A stretch of 64,000 nucleotides of DNA from Prorocentrum cordatum (taxonomy: Eukaryota; Sar; Dinophyceae; Prorocentrales; Prorocentraceae), in NCBI GenBank assembly GCA_963575745.1, contig CAUYUJ010003417.1:1-64000 (forward strand). The letters run 5' to 3'. Below, in pieces: positions 29,418 through 40,050 of this stretch. Each line of letters begins with the position of its first letter. The first letter of the stretch is position 1. The notes beneath the pieces are model-generated. The model ran no database searches and was not told where the DNA came from. It saw only the letters and a program-made list of their open reading frames with translations. Made by a program: the position numbers and the translations under genes.

Positions 29418-30268
29418 GACCTCGGGGGCAACGTGATGGGGGGGAAGGGGAATAGGCTCAGGCGGGGGGCGCATCGACCCCGAAAGTGTCGGTAAAGTTC
29501 TTCAGGCCGGGGTGGTTCCCATCAGCTCCGCCTCGCCGAGGGCCTTCCAGGGGAGCTGGACTCGCCCCAAACGGCCGCCGGGGAGGAGAGCCATGCTCCG
29601 AAAGCCAATGGGCAACGCCTGGGGGTGGGACAGGCTCAGGGGAGGAAAACTCGTCGAGCCCCGGTCGCCCCTGCACTGCCGAAAGAGAGAGCCCGACGGC
29701 CCGCCCCGCCCCGGAGCGTGCGGCTCCGCCATCGGGGGCCCGTCGCCGACTCTCACCACCCACCAGACCACCCCAACCCAACCCGAAGGCCCAAATTTAC
29801 CCTCGATTTCCAGTGGGGGGGGGGTCGGGGAACGTTGAAAAAACACATGGTATCCGTTCCCCCCCCCAACCCGAAATTCGGGTCAAATTCGGGTCTTCGG
29901 GTTTGGTTGGGGTGGTCTGGTAGGTAGTCAGACTCTTCGGTCCTGCACCGCCGAGTTCTGCTGGATGCTGGGCTCTCGGGTGTCAGGACCTGGGCCTCCA
30001 GCGGCCGTTGGGGACGACCTGGGAATCCCCAGGGCGCGCTCGGCGAGGCGCAGCCGCTGGAACCTCGAGGCTGGGAGACCGCCGAGGGCCGACGAAACCG
30101 TTCGGAAACTTCGGACCTCGAACCTCGCCCGAGATCATCGTGGCCCCTCACAGCGGGAGCCCCGCCCCGAGCCGGTCACCCCTCATGTGGCCATCGCGTA
30201 GCAATAGCATCGCACCGGCGGACAGCCTGAAAGGGTCGAGTCAGCCTGGCAACGCTGCCCCCCCAGAG
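29418..30268 (+). other. POLD1 intron 7 (GA-AG)
   Basis: Contains CGAACGGCCGCGGG-family copies (about 29,515-29,650 and 29,960-30,100) and a MITE-like inverted repeat (29,757-29,932). No exon. Confidence 0.6.
29757..29932. repeat. MITE-like element with about 40-bp inverted ends
   Basis: ACCAGACCACCCCAACCCAA on the left is mirrored by GGTTGGGGTGGTCTGGT on the right, with AACCCGAAG/CTTCGGGTT also paired. The centre has a poly-G run. Confidence 0.75.
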
Positions 30269-30376
30269 GACTACCTGCTGGAGCGTGGGCAGGCCGTGAA
30301 GGTGCAGGCGCAGCTGCTGCGGGAGGCCCGGGCGAGGGGCTTCGTGCTGCCTTCGCAGCGGCCGGGCAACGGCGAG
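30269..30376 (+). CDS. POLD1: POLD1-like exon 8
   Basis: Encodes DYLLERGQAVKVQAQLLREA and RARGFVLPSQRPGNGE, matching human [20 protein letters not shown] and MHEGLLMPVVKSEGG. Phase 0 at both ends; GA donor, with GGAGAGC shared across the intron ends. Confidence 0.9.
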
Positions 30377-31187
30377 GAGAGCTGGGCCTCCCAAACGAGC
30401 GCCAGAAGAAAACTGCAAAAGGTGCGGACACGCCGGGGTGCCGCTGGGGCCTGCGGGGCACGACACCGTCCTCGTCGGGCCTCCTCGGGGCGGGGCGGGG
30501 AACTCTATGAAGGTCCCAGTCCGCCCCCGAGGGTGTCCCCCAGGGTGCCGGTTGCAAACCACACCCTTTGCACACCACACTCTTCGGAGTCTTGACATTG
30601 GAGCGTAAGCTGCCCACGTAAGGTCGCGCTTGAGCGCCCTCGTTTCCGATGCGGCGTGCCGCGCTGGCGGCCCGCGTAAGCCGTTCGTTGTGTCATTTTG
30701 TGTAAGACCCGTTTTTCAGTGGTCGTTCAAATGTCATGGCGCATACTTCGCCGAGCGGGCTTCAATCGCAACAACAAAGCCTCGGATTGTCTTGTAAATG
30801 TCATGCCGTGTTTTGTTCTGGATGTTGAGCGTTGTCTTGTAGGCGGGAAATGAGACTTCAAACATCGACGTGAAATTCACTGCGCTTTGCGCTCGCTGTT
30901 TGGAGGTGTTTCGGTTGCAGGAATACACGTGAACTTTCACAGTAGCCCGCCTGCAAGACCAGAGCCATGACTAACTAATGGGGTTGGAGTAGATGGGGCC
31001 GGCATCGCGCCGTGTTCTGCTGGATACATCTGCGATGCGGCTCGATGTGGATCCCGATTTTCCGATGTTCTCCACGCCGAGGGCGCCGATGCATCGCCGA
31101 CGTCGCCGATGCATGAGCGACGCATCGGCGATGCGACGCGATCCTCCGACCCCATCCACTCTGACCCGATTTGGGAGTATTCTATAG
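30377..31187 (+). other. POLD1 intron 8 (GA-AG)
   Basis: Contains the second GCGTAAGACCCGTTTTT-family copy (30,595-30,730) and an ATGCATCGCCGACG cluster (about 30,990-31,180). No exon. Confidence 0.6.
30595..30730. repeat. GCGTAAGACCCGTTTTT-family repeat, copy 2
   Basis: TTGAGCGCCCTCG, CTGGCGGCCCGCGTAAGC and GTGTAAGACCCGTTTTT in the same order as at 26,290-26,470. Confidence 0.65.
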
Positions 31188-31237
31188 GAGAGCACCTTTG
31201 AAGGCGCCACCGTGCTGGACCCCTCGGTGGGCTTCTA
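31188..31237 (+). CDS. POLD1: POLD1-like exon 9
   Basis: Encodes [16 protein letters not shown](Y), matching human YTGATVIEPLKGYY. It starts in phase 0 after CTATAG. The 3' boundary is unresolved: the expected Tyr codon begins TA at 31236-31237, before GCTCG. Confidence 0.75.
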
Positions 31238-31439
31238 GCTCGAAGGAGGAAAACCTGCATAAACAGAAAAACTGTCAGCGCTCCGCGCGGATTTCTGATG
31301 TCGGCGTTGGGACCCCCCTGCGGCGTCTCCGCCCCTGGCGCGCTCTACGCGCCAGGGCGGGTGGGGTCCAGTGCCGATCCAAGAAACCCGCGCGGAGCTC
31401 AGGTTTTTCATGTTTGTGCAGATGTATCTTCTTCTGCTA
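31238..31439. repeat. POLD1 intron 9 with a foldback introner-like element, copy 5
   Basis: CTCCGCGCGGATTTCTGATG and CCAAGAAACCCGCGCGGAG arms surround a GGCGTCTCCGCCCCTGGCGC core. Splice ends are unclear: no AG precedes exon 10 in the right phase, but CTA is present at both boundaries. Confidence 0.6.
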
Positions 31440-31531
31440 TCGCGCCCCGATCGCCGTCCTCGACTTTGCGTCCCTCTACCCGTCGATTATGATTGCGCAC
31501 AACCTCTGCTACTCCACCCTGTTGCCGCCAG
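31440..31531 (+). CDS. POLD1: POLD1-like exon 10 (polymerase motif A)
   Basis: Encodes [20 protein letters not shown] and [19 protein letters not shown] (31462-31485) is motif A, with the metal-binding Asp intact, and the [10 protein letters not shown] context is diagnostic of Pol delta rather than alpha, epsilon or zeta. It ends in phase 1 before a GC donor. Confidence 0.93.
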
Positions 31532-31708
31532 GCGCTTGAAGAAGAGAAAGCGGCACAAACATAAACTGTCGGCGCTCCGCGCGGATTTCTTGGCGGAGCG
31601 GGCCAGGGGCGGCGTCGGAAGCGCCGCCAGGGGGATCCCCGCGCCGATACAAGCAATCAGGCGGAGCGCCGAAAGTTTATGCTTACGCCGCTATGTGTTC
31701 CCCCACAG
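31532..31708. repeat. POLD1 intron 10 (GC-AG), a foldback introner-like element, copy 6
   Basis: This 177-nt intron is bounded by CAGGCGC-like direct repeats. Arms GGCGCTCCGCGCGGATTTC and GGCGGAGCGCCG surround the GGGGCGGCGTCGGAAGCGCC core. Confidence 0.75.
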
Positions 31709-31743
31709 GCGCGGAGAACCGACCCGGGGCCCCCGAGCACGAG
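31709..31743 (+). CDS. POLD1: POLD1-like exon 11
   Basis: Short exon encoding (G)AENRPGAPEHE, which corresponds to the variable loop after motif A (human TAQKLGLTEDQ). Placed by phase (G|GC) and a GT donor. The weak sequence identity makes this the least certain exon. Confidence 0.55.
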
Positions 31744-32138
31744 GTGTCTATGGCCTAGCTGCCCCGATGCGCAACACACAACCCGAAGCGCGTTGGCACG
31801 GAGTTCAACACGTATATTCAGGACGTCGCAGATTTGGCGCGACGTCTTAGAAGGGCGGGCCAACACATTGAGCTTACGCGCAGCGTGTTCACACGGACGT
31901 TTTGAACACGGTGCATGTTGTTGGGAATTGAACTCGATATGCCGACGCTTTTCGTTCTGGCACTGTATGACATTTGCATAGGAAGACTGATGTTGGTGTA
32001 TACGGGACCCTGGTGTATACGTTTTCGTTGTTTCCCCGGGAATCGGATAAAACAAATGCACACCACACCACCCCGATGTCGTCCACGACCTTTAAAAAGT
32101 CCAGGGATGGAAGATCGACCCCCCATTGGCAATATGTT

Positions 32139-32176
<38 letters not shown>

Positions 32177-32189
32177 AGACTGCATTGGC

Positions 32190-34110
32190 GCTGCGCGCCA
32201 TGCACCTTGGTCCTTTGAGTTCTGCACGCAAGCAGAATGCGTGCGTGCGTACATGCGCGCATGCATGTATACACGCGCACGTGCATGCACGTTCCGTATA
32301 CATGTCTAGGTGTATACAATATACTTACATTGTTGGATGTGTGTATACAGCGTACATATGTAAATACACATGTATGTGTGTAAGGGTATGAACATGCATA
32401 TGCAACTCGCACGGGGCATCCTTGGGCATCTTCGCTGCATGCCACGAGACCCTCAACGACTGGGTCACAATGTGAAATGTCATGAGAGCAAAATCAATGA
32501 ATGTTGGCATTCGGAAACATCGTGGGGGTGTTTTCGGGGCCCTCGTGGGCCGTTTTGGCGCCTTCATGGGCCGTCCTGGGGCCTTCTTGGGCCGTCTTGG
32601 GGAGCTTGGGCCCACTGGAGCCCCCTTCGGACCCATCTTGGGCACTTCCGGGGACCTCCCATGACCCTTTTGGGTCTGTGCTGGGAGCCCTTGGGGGGCC
32701 TCTTGGTTCCATTATGGGCTGTCTTGGGGCTCTCTTGGGCGATCGTGGGGCCCGGCCCGGCCGTCTTGAAGCTTTCTAGGGGGCCTTTTGGGGCGTCTCG
32801 AGGCGATCTCGCGGGCTTTGAAACCGTCTTGAAAGCTGGGCGAATATGCTAAAATTATAAGTTTTACGAAGGGAACGGGGCGATTTTTGTGGTTTGAAAA
32901 CCCCTTGGAAAGCTTTTTGGGGTACCTTGGGGGTCTTAATGTTGGCATTCGGAAACATCGTGGGGGTGTTTTCCCTCGTGGGCCGTTTTGGCGCCTTCAT
33001 GGGCCGTCCTGGGGCATTCTTGGGCCGTCTTGGGGAGCTTGGGCCCGCTGGAGCTCCCTTTGGACCCATCTTGGGCACTTCCGGGGACCTCCCATGGCCC
33101 TTTTGGGTCTGTTCTGGGAGCCCTTGGGGGGCCTCTTGGTTCCATTATGGACTGTCTTGGGGCTCTCGTGGGCGATCGTGGGGCCCGGCCCGGCCGTCTT
33201 GAAGCTTTCTAGGGGGCCTTTTGGGGCGTCTCGAGGCGATCTCGCGGGCTTTGAAACCGTTTTGAAAGCTGATGAAATCCGACAGGCGAATATGCTAAAA
33301 TTGGAAGTTCCACGAAGGAATGGGACGATGTTTGTGCTTTGAAGGCCCCTTGGAAAGCTTTTTGGGGTGCCTTGGGGGTCTTTATGTTGGCATTCGGAAA
33401 CGTTGTGGGGGTGTTTTCGGGGCCCCCGTGGGCCGTCTTGGCGCCTTCATGGGCCGCCCTGGGGCCTTCTTGGGCCGTCTTGGGGAGCTTGGGCCCGCTG
33501 GAGCCCCCTTTGGACACATCCTGGGCACTTCCGGGGACCTCCCATGGCCCTTCTGGGTCTGTGCTGGGAGCCCTTGGGGGGCCTCTTGGTTCCATTATGG
33601 GCTGTCTTGGGGCTCTCGTGGGCGATCGTGGGGCCCGGCTCGGCTGTCTTGAAGCTTTCTTGGGGGCCTTTTGGAGCGTCTGGAGGCGATCTCGGGGGCT
33701 TTGAAACCGTCTTGAAAGCTGATGAAATCCGACAGGCGAATATGCTAAAATTGGAAGATTTACGAAGGGAACGGGACGATGTTTGTGCTTTGAAGGCCCC
33801 TTGGAAAGCTTTTTTGGGGTGCCTTGGGGGTCTTTTGGGCCGTCCTGACGCAATTGGAGTCCCTCTTGGAGCGCTCTTGTGCTGTCTGGGGCCTCCCTTG
33901 AGCCTTTCTGATGACCGCTCGGATCACTCTGGGTCTGCTGGCAAGGCGTTTGTGGAGACCCGCAAAGCCGGGTGACCTTTTCCGAGGACGTCCAAGGGAG
34001 CCCGAGAACCCCAGATCCCGGGGGTCCAGTTTTGGGGGTGGGTGGGTGAGGGTTTGCCCCCCCCCCCCCCGGGCTTGTAAAAATATAGGAAGAGGAATAT
34101 ACACACATAT
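32190..34110. repeat. Tandem repeat block B
   Basis: Second copy of block A, from the CTTTGAGTTCTGCACGCAAG start to the CCCAGATCCCGGGGGTCCAG end. Units start at 32501, 32939 and 33384, plus a truncated fourth. The two blocks are about 32 kb apart in direct orientation and differ by many substitutions, so the duplication is not recent. Confidence 0.85.
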
Positions 34111-34139
34111 AAATGCTTCAGTTTCTGATGCTGCGTTTA

Positions 34140-34300
34140 AGAGTGGGCGTGCAGTGGAAGCCCATGCCAAGAAGCACCCTGCTTGCTTCCAGGGTGCCCT
34201 GGGCTTCTTTGGCCTCGAGGGCTTTGCTGTGGGAAGAACCGTGACGCTTCCACACCACAACTCACGGGACGTCCTGGGGTCTCGGGGTTGGGCTTCAGAG
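34140..34300. repeat. Dispersed repeat with a protein-like frame, copy 1
   Basis: GCCAAGAAGCACCCTGCTTG and following sequence match 58,505-58,660. One frame reads AKKHPACFQGALGFFG here and AKKHPAGLQGALGSLG there, with VTLP and a Gly-rich stretch after it. Confidence 0.6.
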
Positions 34301-34352
34301 GAGGAGGTGGAGGAGGAGGAGGAGGAGGAGGAGGAGGAGGAGGAGGAAGAGG
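34295..34352. repeat. GGA trinucleotide tract
   Basis: (GGA)n, about 18 units. Confidence 0.9.
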
Positions 34353-34435
34353 TTTCTTGTGGAAGGCTTGTTGTGGTCGAGCTCCCACGGTGTCGGGGCA
34401 GCCTAAGGTCCCCCGAGACCGCGGTGGCGAAGGAG

Positions 34436-34585
34436 ACCGACACGCGCAGCTGCTTCGTGCGACCCGCGGTGCGGAGGGGGCTGCTGCCCTCGATCCTGGA
34501 GCGGCTCCTGGCGGCCCGGAAGCAGGCGAAGAAGGCGCTGGCCTCGGTCGCTGGCGCCTCCATCGACGCGGAGACGAAGCGCAAG
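34436..34585 (+). CDS. POLD1: POLD1-like exon 12
   Basis: Encodes TDTRSCFVRPAVRRGLLPSI, LERLLAARKQAKKALASVAG and AETKRK, matching human EFVKTSVRKGLLPQI and LENLLSARKRAKAEL. It ends in phase 0 before a GC donor; AAGCGCAAGG is repeated across the intron ends. Confidence 0.9.
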
Positions 34586-34789
34586 GCTCGAAGAGCAAAA
34601 CTCGAGGCCTCCCAGATGGGGTCCGAGTAGATAGATGCGGGCCTGCCTGGGCCGTCGTGGAGGCCTCGTTGTGGGCACCCCGGGAAAGCCCCGGAGTGCG
34701 CCAAGAGAGGCGTCTGGGCGCCCGGGGAACCTCGGGAGGCGGGAGAGTGAACCCAGGGCCAACACGAGGGTGCGAAGTTTTGGGCCTCC

Positions 34790-35010
34790 TAGATGGGGTC
34801 CGAGTGGATGGGGTCGGAGGATCGCGCGGCATCGCTGATGCATCGCCGATGCGGCTCGATGTCGAGCCCGATTTGCTTCACGTCGACGTCGCCGATGCAT
34901 GGCCCACATCGACGATACATCGCCGGTGCCTCGGCGATGCATCGCCGATACATCGCCGATGTATCAGCGATGTGCGGCGCGATCCTCCGACACTATCTAC
35001 TCCGACCCCA
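34790..35010. repeat. GCATCGCCGATG dyad cluster
   Basis: Many overlapping CGATGCATCGCCGATG-like words. Related sequences are at about 30,990-31,180 and 7,200-7,260. Confidence 0.65.
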
Positions 35011-35019
35011 TCTTGGGGG

Positions 35020-35200
35020 CCACTTAAAACATTGCATAAACATAAGCTGGCGGAGCTCCGCGCGGCTTTCGTGGGATCGGCAATGGTCCCCCCTGGCGGC
35101 GCCTCCGGCGCCGCCCGTGGCGCGCGGAGCGCGCCAGGGAGGGGTGCCCAGGGCAGACCCAAGGAATCCGCGCCGCCCTGTTGGAGCCGTCTGGTGGTCT
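35020..35200. repeat. Foldback introner-like element, copy 7
   Basis: CTCCGCGCGGCTTTCGTGGG arm, GGCGGCGCCTCCGGCGCCGCC core and inverted CCCAAGGAATCCGCGC arm. Confidence 0.7.
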
Positions 35201-35437
35201 GAGGTGGCGCAGCACTGCTTCCGGCCAGCAGGAAAAGGGCGGGCAGGCTCGATGTTCTGGGTTCGGGATCGGTTTCTGGCCTTGGTCGTAAAAAAGCTAC
35301 TCCAGATGGACCCCTGGAGGGGTCCTGGGACCGATTTTGAGTGGATCTCGCCTTGCCCCACCCCCTCCTAACGGATTTTCTGAGGTCCCAACCAGTTCAG
35401 ACCCCCTGGGCGCCTCCAAGCGGAGCCCAAGCGCAAG

Positions 35438-36793
35438 GTCCTCAACGGTCGCCAGCTCGCGCTGAAGCTCTCCGCCAATTCGGTCTACGGGTTCACCGGG
35501 GCGATGAACGGGCCACTGCCATGCCTCGAGCTGGCTGGAGCGGTGACTGCGTACGGGCGGGAGATGATTCAGAGCACGAAGCGCAAGGTTGAGTCCCACT
35601 TCGTGCAGGCGAATGGGTTCCGCTACGACGCCCAGGTTGTGTACGGGGATACAGACTCCGTCATGGTGCGTTTCGGGCCTGAAGAGCTCTCCCTGCAGGA
35701 TGCGATGGACTTGAGCGCGAAGGCCGCGGAGGTCTGCTCCGCGGAGTTTCCGTCCCCGGCACGCTTGGAATTCGAGAAAGTCTACAGGCCGTACCTTCTC
35801 ATGGCCAAGAAGCGGTACGCGGGTCTCGCGTTCGCCTCCCCGGACTCCGCCCCGAAGCTCGACACGAAGGGCATCGAGACGGTGCGGCGGGACTGGTCCG
35901 ATCTCGTGCGACAGGGGCTGGAGCGGACCCTGCACCTGCTGCTCAGGCCCGACGGCCAGGACGGCGTGGCGAGCGCGATATCGTACGTGCGCAATTTGTG
36001 CGACGAGGTGCGGCAGAACAAGGTGGACTTCAGAGCCCTCATCATCTCCAAGTCCTTGGGACGCGACGAGTATGCCGCGAAGCTGCCGCACGTGACGGTG
36101 GCGGAGAAGCTGCGGAAGAGAGACCCAGCCAGCGCTCCATCCATAGGCGACCGGGTGCCTTACCTCGTCCTCGGGGGTGCGGCCAAGAGCAACGTGAACG
36201 AGAGAGCAGAGGATCCCTTGTACGCGCTGGAGCACGAGCTGCCGATCGATGCCGAGTACTACCTGGAGAAGCAGCTGAAGCAGCCGCTGATCCGGGTCTT
36301 CGAGCTCGTGCTCGGGAGCGCGCAGAAGGCGGAGCAGGAGCTCTTCGGAGCGGCGCCCGCGGAAAGGAAGGTCGTCGCGAGCGCGGGGATCTCCACCCTG
36401 GGGGGCATGGGCAAGTTCATGAAGCCGCGGCTGAAGTGCCTCGACTGCGGGGCGGCCACGACCCCGGACGGGCAGAGCTTCTGCGACCTCTGCTCCAAGA
36501 AGGGCCCCGTGCGCGCCCAGCAGGTGCGCGAGGAGGCGACCGAGCGCGCCAGGGGGCTGCGCAAGGACCTCGGGGACCTGCGGGCGCACTGCGAGCAGCG
36601 CTGCGCCGTGCCGCCCGGCAGCTTCCTCGGGCTGCCCCCGGACCCGCCGCGGGAGGAGCGGCCCGCGGAGCCGGACGGGCGCGAGAGGTGCGACAACCTG
36701 AACTGCCAGGTGATCTTCAGGCGGGTGCGCGTCGCAAAGGAGCTGAAGGCCGCCTCGGACGCGCTCGCGCGCCTGAAGGTGACCGACTGGTGA
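35438..36793 (+). CDS. POLD1: POLD1-like exon 13 (palm, thumb and C-terminal cysteine motifs)
   Basis: Encodes 451 residues to a TGA. NGRQLALKLSANSVYGFTGA is motif B (Lys and NSxYG intact), YGDTDS at 35642-35659 is motif C, and KKRYAGL follows at 35807. The C-terminal domain has CysA (CLDC ... CDLC, from 36437), the zinc site for PCNA contact, and CysB, which binds the 4Fe-4S cluster and accessory subunits. CysB begins C-x3-C (36590-36604) where the family has C-x2-C, then CDNLNC is normal. Length and order match the family. In sharp contrast to the upstream part, no intron interrupts this third of the gene. Confidence 0.97.
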   Translation, partial: VLNGRQLALKLSANSVYGFTGAMNGPLPCLELAGAVTAYGREMIQSTKRKVESHFVQANGFRYDAQVVYGDTDSVMVRFGPEELSLQDAMDLSAKAAEVCSAEFPSPARLEFEKVYRPYLLMAKKRYAGLAFASPDSAPKLDTKGIETVRRDWSDLVRQGLERTLHLLLRPDGQDGVASAISYVRNLCDEVRQNKVDFRALIISKSLGRDEYAAKLPHVTVAEKLRKRDPASAPSIGDRVPYLVLGGAAKSNVNERAEDPLYALEHELPIDAEYYLEKQLKQPLIRVFELVLGSAQKAEQELFGAAPAERKVVASAGISTLGGMGKFMKPRLKCLDCGAATTPDGQSFCDLCSKKGPVRAQQVREEATERARGLRKDLGDLRAHCEQRCAVPPGSFLGLPPDPPREERPAEPDGRERCDNLNCQVIFRRVRVAKELKAASDALARLKVTDW

Positions 36794-37943
36794 GGCCCGC
36801 CGGGGGGGCGCCGTGCGGCCGTGCGCTGCGGCGGAGCCCGGCCGACGGGCGACGCGCCTCGGGGCGGGGGCGAGGCCTCAGACTGCTCGCAGCAGTTAGT
36901 CTGCCATGGCGCCACCGCCCCACCACCCAAAAGGCTACATCCGGCTGCGTGCCGGGGGGGGGGGGGGGAAGGTGAAGAGGGGCGGGCCTTCTCAGAAGGC
37001 TCGGAAGTGCCCCGGCCTGCTGAGAAGTTTGCGCAGCCTTCCCCGAAGACGCAGACGACTTCTCAGGAGGCGCGGGGGCTTCTCAGAAGTCCCGCCGCCT
37101 GCTGAGAAGGCCTTCTCCTTCCCACTTCCCCCCCTCGCTCGCCGCCGATACATCATCGTGAGGCTCGGTTGGCCTGGCGGTCGGCAGTAGCGCCCGGCAG
37201 CCCCAACTTGTCGGCGGCAGGGCTGCTGGGCGCATCTCCCGGTGCCGCGCCTCCGGTGGGCATTTCGCCTCGTGTGCACGTGCTTGCGGCTCTCGCGCCC
37301 TCCCTCTCTTCCGGATGTCCCTGGGCCTCGCCCGGGCGTTGACATGGCCACGGCGCGCCCTCCTTGGTCTGTATTGGCTGCGGTACGAACCTTCCAAGTA
37401 CCAGGAGTCAGGCGCACGTGCTATGTCGCCGATGTGGCCACGCCGACGTACAACCGTAAGACAGCTCGCCCACGTGGCCCGCCTCCAGCCCAAGCGGCCA
37501 GTATACATCAGGCGTAGGTCCGTCTCAGAAGTCATATGAGCCTCGTATGCAGCACCGTGCCAACGAGGCAAAGGTTGCACCATAGGTTACGCGATGGGCT
37601 TCGCCCTAGGATTCGCCATGGGTTGCGCCACGGATTGCGCCATAGTATTGTTTGTGTATGGATATCTATATATATGTATATATATATACATATGTAAGCC
37701 AGCGTGGGCCCCATACAGTGCATTTTTGGTAACCTCTCTGGTTGTATCACTCCATGTGGCGCAACACATGTAGCATAATGTATGTGGAACAATATCAAGA
37801 TATGGCGAACTATGTGTGTGTGGCAGACTTTGTTGTGCAGTCTTTATTATGCAATGAACGATGTGTAATATGTATACGTCGTGCAATATATGACGTGCAG
37901 TCTATGTGGTGCAATTAATTTCTGTTCGCAGTGAGTTGTCCAC
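36794..37943. other. Intergenic region after POLD1
   Basis: Contains a TTCTCAGAAGG-family repeat (36,965-37,145) and an AT-richer stretch (37,600-37,920) with a (TA)n hairpin near 37,660-37,690 and repeated TTGCGCCA/GCAATATATG words. No gene. Confidence 0.55.
36965..37145. repeat. CTTCTCAGAAGG-family repeat, copy 4
   Basis: GCGGGCCTTCTCAGAAGGCT, then several TTCTCAGAAG and GCTGAGAAG words, as at 27,975-28,140. Confidence 0.7.
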
Positions 37944-38513
37944 TGCACTGCTCGCGCAAACATCCTACCCGCCCACCCGCAACTTGGCTTGCAAAATCTC
38001 TTAAGACCGTGACAGTGGGTACCAAATGGCACTTGGCAGCGACAGCGACGCCGACGACGACAGCGACAACGACGACGCCGCCGACAATGACTACGACGAC
38101 ACCGACGACGTCTCCAACGACTTCGACGACGCCGACGACGACGACGACACCGACGACGACGACGACGCCGACGACGACGACGATGACAACGACGACGACA
38201 ACGACGACGACGACGACAACGACGACACCGACGACGACGACGTCAACGACGCCGACGACGACGACGACGACGGCGGCGACAACGACGACGCCGACGACGA
38301 CGACGACGACGCCGACGCCGACGACGACGACGAAGACGACGACGACGTCGCCAACGAAGACGACGAGGAGGGAGGAGGGAGGACGACGACGACGACGTCA
38401 ACGACGACAACGACGACAACGACGAGGGAGGAGGGAGGACGGCGACGACGCAAACGACGAAGAAGGAGGAAAAACGGCGACGCCGACGACGACAACGACG
38501 ACGGAGGAGGGAA

Positions 38514-38545
<32 letters not shown>

Positions 38546-39035
38546 CGACGAAATAGGAGGGACGACGGCGAGACGCCGACGACGGACGACGACGACGACG
38601 ACGATGAGGGAGGAGAAGGAAGGACGACCACGGCGACAACGACGACGGAAACGACCACGACGCCAAAGAGGACGACGACGACGAACACGAGGAAAGACAG
38701 AGGACGACGTAGGCGACGACGGCGACGACGACGACGCGGGAGAAGGGAGGACGACGACGACGACGACGACGCAAGAGCGCGCGCGCACGCTTTTGTTGAA
38801 AATCCGTGTTGCGAAACCTTTGGTTTTCGTAGGTTTTTTGGAGACACGATTTTGATATCCTTCCGAGGTCTATGGGTTTTGAAGGTTTTCGGCCTACGCG
38901 CGCGACGACGCGCGCGTCTGCCCTTGGCCTATTTTTTTGCAGAGGGTTCTCGCGACGGCACACGCGCAAGGGCGTTCGACAGGTTTCGACATGCGCGCGC
39001 GCGAAGCCCGTTTAATAGCATTTTGTGAAACTCTT
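37944..39035. repeat. GAC-repeat module, copy 1
   Basis: Starts CTGCTCGCGCAAACATCC and GTGACAGTGGGTACCAAATG, then about 740 bp of (GAC)n, then a T-rich segment with AATCCGTGTTGCGAAACC and CGCGCGACGACGCGCGCG. Long Asp-rich and Thr-rich ORFs come from the triplet repeat. Confidence 0.85.
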
Positions 39036-39483
39036 GATGATGCCAGGGTTTTCTTAAGATTTCGCAAGAGTTCGCGCGGAAGCTTTTTTAGCAAATCAGT
39101 GTTGCGAAACCCTGTGTTTTCGTATGTTTTTTGGAAACTCGATTGCGAAATCCTTCTGGCACCGAAGGTTTTTGAAGGATTTTGGCATGCGCGCGCGACG
39201 ACGCGCGCGTGTGCACTTCGTCACAGTTTTTTTGCAAGGGATTCGCGACAAAGTGTTATGTTAGAAAAAAATGTCACCCATAGTGTTCTTTACAAGGGAA
39301 CCTCAGGGGGGGGATACCGGCCCCCCTGGGATACTGCAAATTCTTCTTTAGGATGGACATGTGGTCAGAATCATATATGATTTACATACCCGAGAGGGGG
39401 ATTGATAACGCCGGGGGGGGGTAGATCCTATTTTGTTTCTATAAAGGAGAATTCACTTTGACTGTCTTGAAGCTGTCCTCTTC
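39036..39483. repeat. Extra copy of the T-rich module end plus spacer
   Basis: 39,093-39,250 repeats only the T-rich tail (AATCAGTGTTGCGAAACC to CTTCGTCACAGTTTTTTTGC). The rest is unremarkable. Confidence 0.7.
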
Positions 39484-40013
39484 ACTGCTCGTGCAAACAT
39501 CCCACCCTCCCACCCGCAACTTGGTCGCAAGACTTCTTAGGACCGTGACGGTGGGTGCCAAATGGCACTTGGCAACGACAGCGACGCCGACGACGACAGC
39601 GACAACGACGACGACGACTCAGACGACGAGTACGACGACACCGACGACGCCTCCGACGACTTCGACGACGACGACGACAACGACGACGACGACGTCGACG
39701 ACGGCGACACCGACGACGACGACGATGACGCCGACGCCGACGACGACGACGATGACGACGCCGACGACGACGACGCCGACGACGCCGACGCCGACGACGC
39801 TGACGACGGCGACGACGCCGACGACGACGAAGACGACGACGACGACGACGACGTCGCCAACGAAGATGACGCCGACGACGAGGGAGGAGGGAGGACGACG
39901 ACGGGGACAATGTCGACAACGACGAGGGAGGAGGGAGGACGGCGACGACCTGAACGACGAAGAAGGAGGGAGGACGGCGACGCCGACGACGACAACGACG
40001 AGGGAGGAGGGAA

Positions 40014-40050
<37 letters not shown>

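Larger units (their letters stand above)
31744..34435 (+). other. POLD1 intron 11 (GT-AG)
   Basis: Holds a (TA)n tract at about 32,140-32,173, tandem block B (32,190-34,110), a repeat shared with 58.5 kb (34,140-34,300) and a GGA tract (34,295-34,352). Confidence 0.65.
34586..35437 (+). other. POLD1 intron 12 (GC-AG)
   Basis: Contains a cluster of ATGCATCGCCGATG and ATACATCGCCGATG words (34,790-35,010) and introner-like copy 7 (35,020-35,200). Confidence 0.65.
2315..36793 (+). other. DNA polymerase delta catalytic subunit-like gene (13 exons)
   Basis: Gene span of a B-family replicative DNA polymerase. POLD1 extends the lagging strand with PCNA at the nuclear fork and normally proofreads with a 3'-5' exonuclease. 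Exons were joined by alignment to the family and by splice phase, and every junction except intron 9 keeps the frame with an AG acceptor. Donors are GT (introns 1, 3, 11), GC (2, 6, 10, 12) and GA (4, 5, 7, 8). Palm-domain motifs A, B and C are intact. Exonuclease motif I lacks its Asp, motif II reads SYDLARML where GYNIxNFD is expected, and motif III has His and Gln in place of Tyr and Asp. The N-terminal part of about 170 residues is missing from the window. The open frame across 13 exons argues for a functional gene, with loss of proofreading inferred from sequence only. Confidence 0.9.

Noticed and set aside
31440-36793. Assignment to Pol zeta, which naturally lacks exonuclease activity
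   Set aside because: The motif A context [10 protein letters not shown], the LSANSVYGFTGA motif and the overall C-terminal layout are Pol delta-like.
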